NCBI RefSeq assembly: GCF_002575655.3
Contig: NC_053037.3
Span: forward strand, 49,798,242 to 49,862,241
Length of the DNA: 64,000 nucleotides
Direction of reading: 5' to 3'
Origin: Aegilops tauschii subsp. strangulata
Lineage: Eukaryota; Streptophyta; Magnoliopsida; Poales; Poaceae
The position numbers and the translations under genes are program-made. Under the pieces are notes generated by a model that was given only the letters and a program-made list of their open reading frames with translations, had not been told where the DNA came from and searched no databases. Shown here piece after piece: positions 34,785-44,281 of the stretch (within the stretch, counting starts at the first letter, position 1; each line of letters opens with the position of its first letter).

Positions 34785-35015
34785 CTAGAAGCGCTCCTGA
34801 GACGCAGCCCTGTTGAGCCCGAGGTAGTCGATGCAGACGCGCAGCTCGCTGTCCTCGCCTGGACAAGGAGCTGCGCCAGGTGGTAGGCGGCGGTCGCCGC
34901 GCATGGCTCTTGCCTCTTGAAGCTCCTCGGTCGTCTTGGTGATGAACTCCTGAGCACCAGGCACCTCGTGCCTCGTGCCCTCATGCGGGAAGCGTGCGAT
35001 GAAGCATGCCCCCAT
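34785..35015 (-). pseudogene. Stub of gypsy reverse transcriptase
   Basis: The minus-strand frame contains ELRVCIDYLGLNRA, the RT motif normally written WRMCVDYTDLNK. Downstream motifs including YxDD are absent, so only the beginning of RT is kept. Confidence 0.55.
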
Positions 35016-35385
35016 GTGGTGCCCGAGCGCCTCCCTCGTGACGTTGCCTAGTTCAGAGGCCCTCCAGAGGAGAGCCCCCGAGCCCAGCCTAAGAGGGGCG
35101 ATGGGCGCGCCTTCCTATGCGAGGGAGGGAGGCACCCCATCCGCGGACACATGTCTTGAGGTGGTGCGGCTGGAGACTACGACTCCTAAGGCTTTTGGTT
35201 GAAAAGCTGCTTCTTCTTCTTGGGGACAGCCTCGGGAGGGTAGACGGCACCTTCGTTGTCCGGGTCCTCGACTTCCGCAGCCTAGTAGGCGCGCTCAAGG
35301 GAGCACACGGCGTCCTTCTCCTCGCAGGCGATCTTGATGATGTCACGGCTCCCTGGCATCTTGAGGACGTTGTAGCCATGATGGG

Positions 35386-35871
35386 TCACCGCCATGAACT
35401 TGGCCAGGGCCGTATACCAAGGATGGCATTGTACGGTAGGCAGATGTGGGCGACGTCGAAGTCGATGAGCTCGGTGCGGTAGTTGTCGTGTTGGCCGAAG
35501 GTGACAGGGAGGCGGATCTGCCCTATCGGGGTGGTGGAGCCGTCAGTCACTCCTGAGAAAGGCTTGGTGGGCTGTAGCTGATCGTATGGCACTTGGAGGC
35601 GGTCGAACGTCTCGATGGAAAGGACATTCAGCCCTGCACCACCATCGATGAGTGTCTTGGTGACAAGGACATTGCTGATGACGGGTGAATAGAGCATAGG
35701 GAGGGCGCCGGCAGTGGTCGCGCACTTGAGCTGGTCGGACGAGCCAAAGGTGATGGTGCACTTGGACCACCTAAGCGGGCACGTTGCCTCGAGCCTGGGG
35801 AGAGCCGCATTCACCTCACGGGCGAACTGCTTGAAGATGCACTGAGAGGCTGGGGCCTGAGCACCACCCAA
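35386..35871 (-). pseudogene. Gypsy aspartic protease region
   Basis: Minus-strand frame with FGSSDQLKCATTAGALPML, then VLVTKTLIDGGAGLNVLS, where the Asp of LIDGG is the expected catalytic residue of a retroviral-type protease (usual wording LIDGGSGLN). PFSGVTDGSTTPIGQIRLPVTFG and YNAILGIRPW follow, typical of Tat-lineage Pro. It lies downstream of gag on the same strand, as expected. No stop is visible within this stretch, but the pol that should follow is missing. Confidence 0.8.
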
Positions 35872-36027
35872 GATGCAGGCGATGGCGCGTGGCTCCTGGA
35901 AGCCCCCAACCCCCTCATCCTGGTCGTCGTTCCTCCTTGGTGGTGGTGGCAGCGGAGGGAGGCCCGCCTTGCCCTGAGGACGGTCCTCACGAGGCTGATC
36001 CCTCCGGGCGTCCTCGCGAGGCTGGCC

Positions 36028-37581
36028 CTACCAGCGATCCTCATGAGGCTGGTCGCGCCACTCCTGGCGGGGACCGCGGTCGTCCCAGTGTCCTCCACTT
36101 CGTCCTCCTCCATGGACGTAGCCTCGGTCGTTGCGCTCAGGGCGTCGACTGAAGCGCCCGTCGCGGATGGCCCTGAGCTCTTGACAGTCGCTGGTGTTGT
36201 GGCTGTGCACGTTGTGGAAGGCGCAGAATGGGCGACTGCCCTTGGATGACTCCGGGTGGTCGAGGCCGCGCTTCATCTCTGGCTCAGCCGCAAGCACGGC
36301 CGCTCCCTTGCGCTTCACATCCTTGGCCCTGGCCTTCTTGTCTTCTGGGTCTGCAGCTGGGAGCTCAAGGAGGGAGAGGCGCCCTTCCTCAGCTCTCGCG
36401 CACTTGGTCGCCATGTTGAACATCTCCAGAGCCGTGCACAGGTCCTCGTGTATGGCGAGCTCCTCTTTCATCTTGACATCATGGACGCCATCAGAGAATG
36501 CGGAGATGATGGCCTCGTCTGTCACCTTGGGGATCTTGAGGCGAACGTTGTTGAAGTGCTGGATGTACTTCTGCAGGGTTTCCCCTGGCTGCTGCTTGAT
36601 GCGCCGCAGGTCACCCGCGGCAGGTGGGCAGTCGCGAGTACCCTGGAAGTTGGCGACGAAACGCTCACGCATCTCGCCCTAGGAGGAGATCCATCCCGCG
36701 GGCAGGTCGAGGAGCCATGAGCGCGCGCCGTCCTTGAGAGCCTTGGGAAACCAGTTCGCCATGACCTTCTCGTCGCCGTTGGCCGCCTCGATGCTTAGCT
36801 CATAGAGCTGCAGGAACTCAGCAAGGTCGGGGGTGCCGTCGTAGCGCGGAGGCAGGTCGGGCTTGAACTTCCCGCGCTAGACGACGCTGCGCAGCTCGGG
36901 AGTAAAGGCACGGCAACCCGTTGTAGTCGCTGGAGCCCGTCGTGGAGGCGGAGCCTGGTCTTGGTACCCACGCGCCGCCACCGCAAGCGGTGCACGGTCT
37001 TGACGCGGTGGTGCCGGGAGCGCGGGAGCATCTTCTTGCGGCCACGGAACCTCGGCAGCTTCCTTCTTCACGCGCGGGCATCCTACGCGGCAGGTCGTGC
37101 CGCGGGGCCGCGCGCCTTGGTGCGAGGGCGACGTCTTGACGGGGAGGTGGTGAAGGCGCTCCATGGGCTACGTCGCCCGCGGCAGGCGCCGGGCGAGGCA
37201 GCGAGAGAGACGGTGCGGGAGAACCCCCAGTGGTGCTGACGAGCTCGGTGATGCGGTCCAGCCAGTCCTCGTAGAGGTCGTCGACGGGGCAGTAGCGCAG
37301 GAGCTCGCGCGCCAAGAGTAGCGAAGCCTGTGCGTCCGCGGGCCCACGACGAGCGTGGGACGACGAGCCGGCCGGAGTCAGCGACGGGGTGGTGGTACAT
37401 CCATCCCGCCGCATGGAGGGGTGCAGCGACGAAGCTTGTTGCTCGTGCCCGTCGTGCCGGTGGCAGCGTTGGCTGCGGGTGATGGAGAGCGACGGGGAGG
37501 CCCGCCGACAGGCGCTGTCTGGGCGACGCGGGTGGCGAGAGCGGCTCGGCGCTCAGCGCGGGCTCGGCGAGCATCAGCCAT
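36028..37581 (-). pseudogene. Tat-like gypsy gag, broken
   Basis: A likely start is the ATG at 37581 (MADARRARAERRAALATRV), followed by a Pro/Arg-rich leader in shifting frames. Around 36880-36680 the conserved FKPDLPPRYDGTPDLAEFLQ and WFPKALKDGARSWLLDLP segment of Retrotrans_gag is readable, interrupted by a TAG where Trp is expected (about 36679). Then MRERFVANFQGTRDCPPA, LRRIKQQPGETLQKYIQHFN and ISAFSDGVHDVKMKEEL continue to 36028. A Cys/His segment (FCAFHNVHSHNTSDCQEL) replaces a standard CCHC knuckle. Gag would form the particle. Frameshifts and the stop make it inactive. Confidence 0.82.
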
Positions 37582-37632
37582 GGAAGCAGTGGAGCGGTGC
37601 GTCAACTGACGAAGAAGAGGCTTCGGCACACC

Positions 37633-37650
37633 CCTACCTAGCGCGCCAAA
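37633..37650 (-). other. Primer binding site of the Tat-like gypsy
   Basis: Next to the inner edge of the right LTR the minus strand reads TTTGGCGCGCTAGGTAGG. Its position fixes the element's orientation; the matching tRNA is not assigned. Confidence 0.6.
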
Positions 37651-38547
37651 TGTCGGATTTTGGGTTCCGTAGACCCTTGAGAGGTTTGAACTCTGGGGTG
37701 CGCATGAATAACACTTTCTCCCCAGCCTGCTCACTCAACGATTCCACGGCCTAACTCGACGAACCCAAAGAATAGGTGACACGGGGGTTTATACTAGTTT
37801 GGTCCACCTTGCGGTGTAATACACTACTCCAGTTTTGTGGTGGATTGCCTTGAGGGACTGAGGATGAACTAGTATAGTGGATGAACGACCTCAGGAGGTG
37901 AGGTGTTCTTGAGCTCGATGAGCTGGTGAGATGGCCTTGGTGGAATGGATCCAGCCGAAGATGAGATGCCCCCTATGGTGGTGGCTAAGTCCTATTTATA
38001 GTGGTCTTGGTCCTCTTCCCAAATGTAGGCGGGAAGGGATCCCACAACGGCCAAGTTTGAAGGAAGACAACTAGTACAAGCTATCCTGACAAAAGTAGTC
38101 TTCGCCTACCAAAGGCTCTGGTGGTGACGTCGCTATGGGCTCCGCGATGACCTCCGTCCTGCCGTCTTGGTGGTCTTGGTCTTGTTGCACCGACAAGGAA
38201 ACCTTTGCTTGATTCCTCGGGACTCCGCGTCTGCGCTTGCCTCCTTAGCACCAAAGAGGAAACTGGTACGCTGCACCCGTTGGCGCCTGCCTGGCCTTGG
38301 TCGTCATGGCTCACGTCATGTGAACCTCGCGAGGTGCGCCTTGCATAGATATCTCTGCTCCTTGGGAGCCAGCCTAGCTAGGCCGCTCCCAGGGAGGTCT
38401 TGGTGTCGTCCGCCTCGCGAGGCTTGGCCCCTCGCGAGGGTCTTGAGTTGTTGCTACTGAAGCTGGGCCGTACCGGGCCGTTGATGGAGCCACGCCTTGG
38501 GCCGCAGGCAGGCAAGTCTGGGTACCCCCATTCCCTGGACGCCGACA
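37651..38547 (-). repeat. 5' LTR of the Tat-like gypsy
   Basis: It begins TGTCGGATTTTGGGTTCC and ends GACGCCGACA, with inverted TGTCGG/CCGACA tips, and is followed by the CCATC target copy at 38548-38552. Confidence 0.93.
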
Positions 38548-38552
38548 CCATC

Positions 38553-39189
38553 CAGGAGCGAGCTAGCTAGCTAGCTCCTCCGTCACCGCGCGCTGCGGCC
38601 GGGGCGGACGACGCAGACGGGCGGGCGTGGTGGCCGGGTCGGACAACGCGGACGGGCCGCCGGCGCGGACGGACAGGCGCGGTGGCCGGGCGGACGGGTG
38701 GCGGACGGGCGCGGCAGCCGGGCGGCCGGGCGAGCTTCATGGTGTTGGCAGGAGCAGAGATTTCTCAACCGCCCTGGAAAAGTTGCCTTCAAAACTGTAG
38801 ATACGAGGGTTTCGGCTTCGTGTTTACGGGGCCCCTTAAAAAAATTAAGGGTCGGACGATTTTAAAGGGTCTGTTCGGGCCCGTTTTTTCGACTGGAATT
38901 GTAAAAAATAGTTATTTTGCGGGTTTAACCACTTATGCGGGGTCTGCTAGAGATGCTCTCAGCGAGACAGAAGGAAGTCTCACTTAAGGCGAGAAATAGT
39001 CATCGCGTCTTATTCAGGCGCATCCGGGAGATCCTCGTCAGTTCATGAACAACAAGCAATTGTCTTTTTGAACATGAATTATAGCTCGATGTATAGCGGG
39101 GAACACTACGGTGCAACACACGTACATAATAGGATTAAGAAAAAATCCACATTACTCTCTATATATATATGTCAGTTTCTTCACGTATA
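38553..39189 (+). repeat. Tandem duplication, copy 1, right part
   Basis: After the gypsy the interrupted sequence resumes with CAGGAGCGAGCTAGC and matches 43330-44014: GC-rich GGCGGACG repeats, the right end of the TIR transposon (to 38958), and GTCTC(A/G)CTTAAGGCGAGAAATAGTC. Similarity to copy 2 stops at CTTCACGTATA, where the second copy of the whole block begins. Confidence 0.85.
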
Positions 39190-39909
39190 TCACAGTTAGA
39201 TAACCGGAGTGGGGAAGAACAGTGGTGCCGTATGATACGGGGCTATCGCGTGTATGCACATATCTATACCGACTCTGCCCACAAATGGAAATATAAAAAG
39301 TAGCATTGATGTGCGCTAGTGGGGAATCCAGACTCTCTGGGAAGGCCTTAATCCTGTTGATTTCGACATTCTACTTTACGTCCCCTGTTACTAAATTCTA
39401 TTTCAGTATTTTACCTTTATGCTCGCTACCCCGTTTTCACCATTTTACTACTATGTTGGATTTCCTACAACTTGCAGGCATGGCTATTTAAAAAGTAAAT
39501 GTGGATGTCTGGGTAGTGCACCCACTAGATTAATTACACATGTAATCCGCCAACACTAAATGCAAATTTGCAACACACTTATCTATATATTAAATGAGGG
39601 CATATCTTAGCATGATATGGTCAGTCTTATTAATGCTTTAACAAATATACCAATCTTAGAAAATCAATTTTAGCAAAAAAAAAGCCCGCGAGCATTCAAT
39701 ATGGTTACCAGATATCGCAAGGCCATCCATAAGATTTAAGATCTTATCCAACAAACTAAATCTACATGTAGATTTGTTGGATGGAGAGATGTGGTATTTA
39801 AGTGTGCTCACCACCATAGCCCATATAAAAAACCATGTGGTGTAGAAGTCTTGCATAACCAAAGATTGATCAACACACCTGCCTAGTGTTAACATCTTCC
39901 ACAAGAAAG

Positions 39910-40040
39910 ATGGCTAGTTCTTAAGTAATGTGGGTGTTCTGCCTCCTAGCTTTACTGGCTTTAACTTCTTGTTCTTATCATGTACGAGCAGAAGATCATG
40001 CCACCAAGGAGAAAAATGAGGTGATGGAGTATTGCAAGAG

Positions 40041-40121
<81 letters not shown>

Positions 40122-40233
40122 GATGTAATTTCCAAGCTTATCTTCATGAGATTAATTACTTACGAGGAACACAATGTCATATGTAGGTTTCATCGTTCCA
40201 GATTATAGTGCGCCACCACCTCCAGAACACTAA
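39910..40233 (+). pseudogene. Lipid-transfer/AAI-type gene, copy 2, disrupted
   Basis: The ATG at 39910 is followed by a TAA at 39922-39924 where copy 1 has AAA, so translation would stop after four codons. Exon 1 matches copy 1 up to GCAAGAGGT (40042); the remaining 200 or so bases, including the CC and the last Cys codons, are gone and a TA microsatellite lies at the break. Exon 2 (40187-40233) is complete and in the original frame reads FIVPDYSAPPPPEH and a stop, the proline-rich tail expected of this family. The TATA box and upstream palindromes are intact, so a noncoding transcript is possible. Confidence 0.85.
40043..40119. repeat. (TA)n microsatellite, about 38 units
   Basis: A 77 bp uninterrupted TA run replaces the end of exon 1 and the start of the intron of copy 2. 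In copy 1 the corresponding place has only a short TA run (about 7388-7401). Confidence 0.95.
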
Positions 40234-41509
40234 TCGTAAGGCCGGTACGGTCAAATTAGGAGAGGAGTGTTATAATATGGAGCACTTAGTCTAAGGCAAT
40301 CTTATCGAACAAAGGAAGGGATGCTATGATATTGATGCTTTATCATAGGACCTCTGCAATAATGTATCTTACTTTTAATTTTATGACTAATAAAAGGACT
40401 GCCCGCATGTTCTCTTTGTGTTTAGCATGATATTTAGTTGTCCATCGACATACATGGCCTCAACCAATGACTTTCAATTCTGATAAAATAGACTGCTGAA
40501 TTAAATCCAAAGTCTTGTAAACAAACATAGCTTGTTCTATTCATAATAATCACTATAATAAACACTAATAAAAAATTGTGTTTGTCGAATGGCATGGTCT
40601 TTGCCGAGCATTTTACGGGATATTGGTTGACCACCTATTTGTCGAGAACCACACTCGGTAAAATCAAGCACTTGATAGAGTCTTTAGTTCGTCGAGAGCT
40701 GTGAGAAAAATACTCGGCAACCCCAAAACACTCGGCCAATGCAACTTTTGATGAGAGCTCGTGACATAGTACTCGACAACTAGGAGCCATGTGGCACAGT
40801 CGTCCAAGGTTTACGGCTCTGTGACACTAACGCGTCCCAAACACGAGGCTATAATTTGCCGGCAATTTGGGACCTCTTAACTGGCGCCTTCAGCGTCGGT
40901 TGGTGTTTCCTACGCCCATACGGTTGACGATATGGGCCGGCCCACCACAAGGCGAGGCGGATAGCTCGCCAGCGCATCTTCGTATTCTTTTGTTGACCGG
41001 TTGACAGTTGACCAGTTGGCCAGTCAACCATTGACTTTTGAATTAAAAAACGAAAAGTTTTTCAAAAATGTTCATGCATTTTGGAAAAATAAACTAAAAA
41101 AAAAGAAACCACAAATTTGAAAAAAAATCACATAAATTTTGAAAAAAGTCCACGAATTGGAAATAAAATTACCGATACATATGGTCGCTAGCTTTTCCTC
41201 GAAAGAAATTTTGATAGTTAGCTTTGAAGAGTGACACAATTTTGAGGGCCTAGCTTTATTAAAATTCTGATCGCTAGCTTCGTTTGTGTTTTAGCACTGA
41301 TCGCTAGGTTCTTTTTTTCTTTCTTTTAGATACCGATCCCTAGCTTTGTTCTAACCTGTAGCCTACTAGCACAGACGAGCGGTTGAACATATAGGCCAGC
41401 CCACCCTGGCAGGAGTGTAGGACATGCGGACGAGCTCGTTTTTTTTTTTTGGGGGGTTTTAACAAATCAAAATCAAACAAACAATGAGGAAGTGAGGTGA
41501 CTCTGACAT

Positions 41510-42902
41510 GATACTTAGATTTGAGACAATATCTCACATCTAGATGTAACATAGACGGATACTATTAATAATTACCAAAGATCCCATTGATCTGATTTGG
41601 CTGTTCAGATGAAACCCGGTTTAAATAAAAAAACCAGATGGATCGGGGGACAGAAAAGGTGGGAGGTGGGAACATACGAGGGAGTTGAACGAAGGGGTTG
41701 GACGAAGGGGGTGAGACGCCATGTTGAAATGAAGGACGTGCACTTACATGGGTTATACTATGTGTGTGTGTGATATTTGTTTCTCCCGTTGCAACACGGG
41801 TCATATTTGCTATTAATAATAAAGGGGCTATTTCTTCTTGCGGTACGTCACATAAATTGCCCCCAAAGTAACAAAATATTACCCACCAATGCCATAATAT
41901 GATAAAAAAAGTTTCACGGAGGGGAATCCCCTGCCTGGGCCGGCCCATGCAGTAGGGACCTCCTATACTGTGCTCTGCGCGCGGGAGAAGACGCAACGTA
42001 TCCGTTTGGGAGGGCCCATGTCTGGACGACCTGTTTATTAAATTTCAATTGTATTTCCCTTTTTCTTTCCATTTTCCTTTTTTTTCTACTTTAAATAATT
42101 TGGGACTTCAAGAAGTTCTGAAAATTTAAAAAAAATGAGAATTTCAAAATAAAAAGTATAATAAACCATAAAATGTTTGTGCTTTCAAAAAATGTTCGTG
42201 ATTTTGTAAAAGTTTGCCTGCCTATTTAAACAATGTTTGAAATATTGAAAACAAATGCTCGGGAAATCAAAAGTTCATGATTTTTTAATAAGTTTATGTA
42301 TTAAAATTTTTTTATGAAATTGAACAAAATTTCGCCAATTCCAAAAATGTTCATGAATGGTAAAATATCCTCAAAATTCAAAAACTGATTGTGACTTAGA
42401 AAATAGTTTATTCACTCACAAAATGTTTGCTGTTTCAAAAAATGATCATGCATTTCAGAAAATGTTTGTTCAATTAAAAAAAAGTTCATTAAATAAAACA
42501 ATTGTGAATTTCAAAATTGTCCCACCAATTTTCAACAAAATGTTCGTCGATTCAAGAAATGTTCCACAGAAAATTGTTTAAAAATGTTCACAATTTTAAA
42601 AATTGATTGCAAATAGTATAAAATGTACATAAATTCAGAAAATGTTCTTGATTTTAGAAAACGTTTGAAAATTTGTATAAACGTTCACAAATTTGAAAAA
42701 TATTATCATGCCTATTGGAGATTATGATTTATATTTTTCTCCCGCTGCAACTCACGGGCCCTTTTGCTTGTATTTTATCATGTATATATGTTAGATCTGT
42801 ATAGAAAAAACTGTTGACCATGTATTAAAAATTGTTTAATATGTATAGGAAAAATGTTGACCTTGTATTGGAAAAATGTTAATCTTGTATTTAAAAAATG
42901 TA
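41510..42902. other. Copy-2-specific segment with Helitron-like 3' hairpins
   Basis: No gene is seen. At 41786-41801 CCCGT-TGCAAC-ACGGG is followed by TCATATTTGCTA, and at 42738-42755 CCCGCTGCAACTCACGGG is followed by CCCTTTTGCTTG. These resemble the 3' hairpin and CTAG end of short non-autonomous grass Helitrons, with mutations. The second would end an element of about 0.95 kb starting near 41815. Much of 42100-42720 is AT-rich with recurrent AAAATGTTC words. Confidence 0.4.
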
Positions 42903-44281
42903 CAGGTGTATTAGAAAATGTTCTTGACGCATACAAAAATTGTAGAATGAAAACCAAAAGGAACTAATAAATAAACAAAAAGGTCACAAAAATATATAAT
43001 GAAAAATAAAACCGAAGAAAGAAATGCAAAAAGTATGGGGAAATAGGTAAAACTAATAAGGAAAGAAAGAAAAATAGAATACATTGAAAACCAAGAAAAC
43101 CAAAAGAAAAAAGAAAAAAGAAAATAAAAGAGAGAAGAATTGAAAGAAAACGGATGAAAAACAAAGAAGGAAAGAAAAGAAAAGAAAGAAAGAAAAAGTG
43201 AAAACCGAAAAGAAAGGAAGAGAAACTTTAAAAAAATGGAGCCGCGGGATCCATCCATTAGCTAACTAGCTCTGCCCGAATCGATCGAGAGCTAGCTAGC
43301 TAGCTCTGCTCGAATCCATCCAGGAGCGAGCTAGCTAGCTAGCCTAGCTCGAATCCATCCAGGAGCGAGCTAGCTAGCTAGCTCCTCCGTTGCCGCGCGC
43401 TGCGGCCGGGGCAGACGACGCGGACGGACGGGCGCTACGGCCAGGGCGGACGACGCGGACGGCCGGGCGCGGCGGCCGGGCAAGCTTCATGGCCGGGCGG
43501 ACGGGCGGCGGTCGGGCGCGGCGGCTGGGCGAGCTTCATGGCGTTGGCGGGAGCATAGATTTCTCAACCGCCAACGTTGACCGGTATTCAGGGCCCTGTA
43601 AAAGTTGCCTTCAAAACTGTAGATATGAGGGTTTTTGGCTTCGCGTTCACGGGGCCCCTTAAAAAAATTTAATGGTCGGACGATTTTAAGGGGTCTGTTC
43701 GGGCCTGTTTTTTCAATTGGAACTGTAAAAAACGGATATTTTACGGGTTTGACCACTTATGCGGGGTCTGCTAGAGATGCTCTCATCGAGACAGAAGGAA
43801 GTCTCGCTTAAGGCGAGAAATAGTCATCGCGTCTTATTGAGGCGCATCCCGGAGATCCTCGTCAGTTCATGAACAGCAAGCAATTGTCATTTTGAACATC
43901 AATTATAGCTTGATGTATAACGGGGAACACTACGGTGCAACACACCGTACATAATAGGATTAAGAAAAAATCCACATTACTCTCTCTATATATATGTCAG
44001 TTTCTTCACGTATACAAGCTACGAAGCTCAAAAAGAGAAAAGGAGAAGAACAAGCCTCAACCACATCAAAAGAAGCACCCCGCGCGCGAAACCACTAGCT
44101 AGCTACATAGGATCGATGTTTGCTGCCCGTTCCCTTGGCAATGCTCATCACGCGTACGTACGTACATAGTAGTAAGAATTAACGATCAATCAGCAGTACT
44201 TTTCTCAGTTAAGTAGATCGATGGGTCTGCTTTTTCTCCGGCACCGGCACCGGCACCGATGACGATCAGTACGTAGACGTG

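Larger units (their letters stand above)
21523..38547 (-). mobile_element. Tat-like gypsy retrotransposon, non-autonomous, 17 kb with nested insert
   Basis: Two 897 bp LTRs (21523-22419 and 37651-38547) in direct orientation are flanked by a perfect 5 bp duplication, CCATC. The right LTR has intact TG...CA ends; the left begins AA where TG is expected. The primer site next to the right LTR and polypurine tract next to the left LTR show minus-strand orientation. Minus-strand gag, protease and a stub of RT lie on the right; the rest of pol is absent. A plus-strand (antisense) gene fills the left. An Athila-like gypsy sits in the middle. Without that insert it is about 9.7 kb. Confidence 0.95.
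21212..38958. mobile_element. Small TIR DNA transposon, split by the 17 kb gypsy
   Basis: GAGCATCTCTAGCAGACCC at 21212-21230 is exactly complementary in reverse to 38940-38958, and both ends are flanked by TCA. Removing the inserted gypsy and one target-site copy leaves about 717 bp with no coding frame, so this is a non-autonomous element. The superfamily is uncertain; a 3 bp duplication would fit PIF/Harbinger- or CACTA-like elements. The second genomic copy (ending at 43782) retains only the right terminal repeat. Confidence 0.65.
39190..44014 (+). repeat. Tandem duplication, copy 2
   Basis: This 4.8 kb block repeats copy 1 in order and strand: lipid-transfer block (39190-41509), a differing middle (41510-42902), the A-rich part (42903-43231) and the GC-rich part (43232-44014). 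It lacks the gypsy insertions and the 21012-21435 segment. A 39 bp unit (CTCGAATCCATCCAGGAGCG and following) is doubled at about 43308-43383. Confidence 0.88.
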
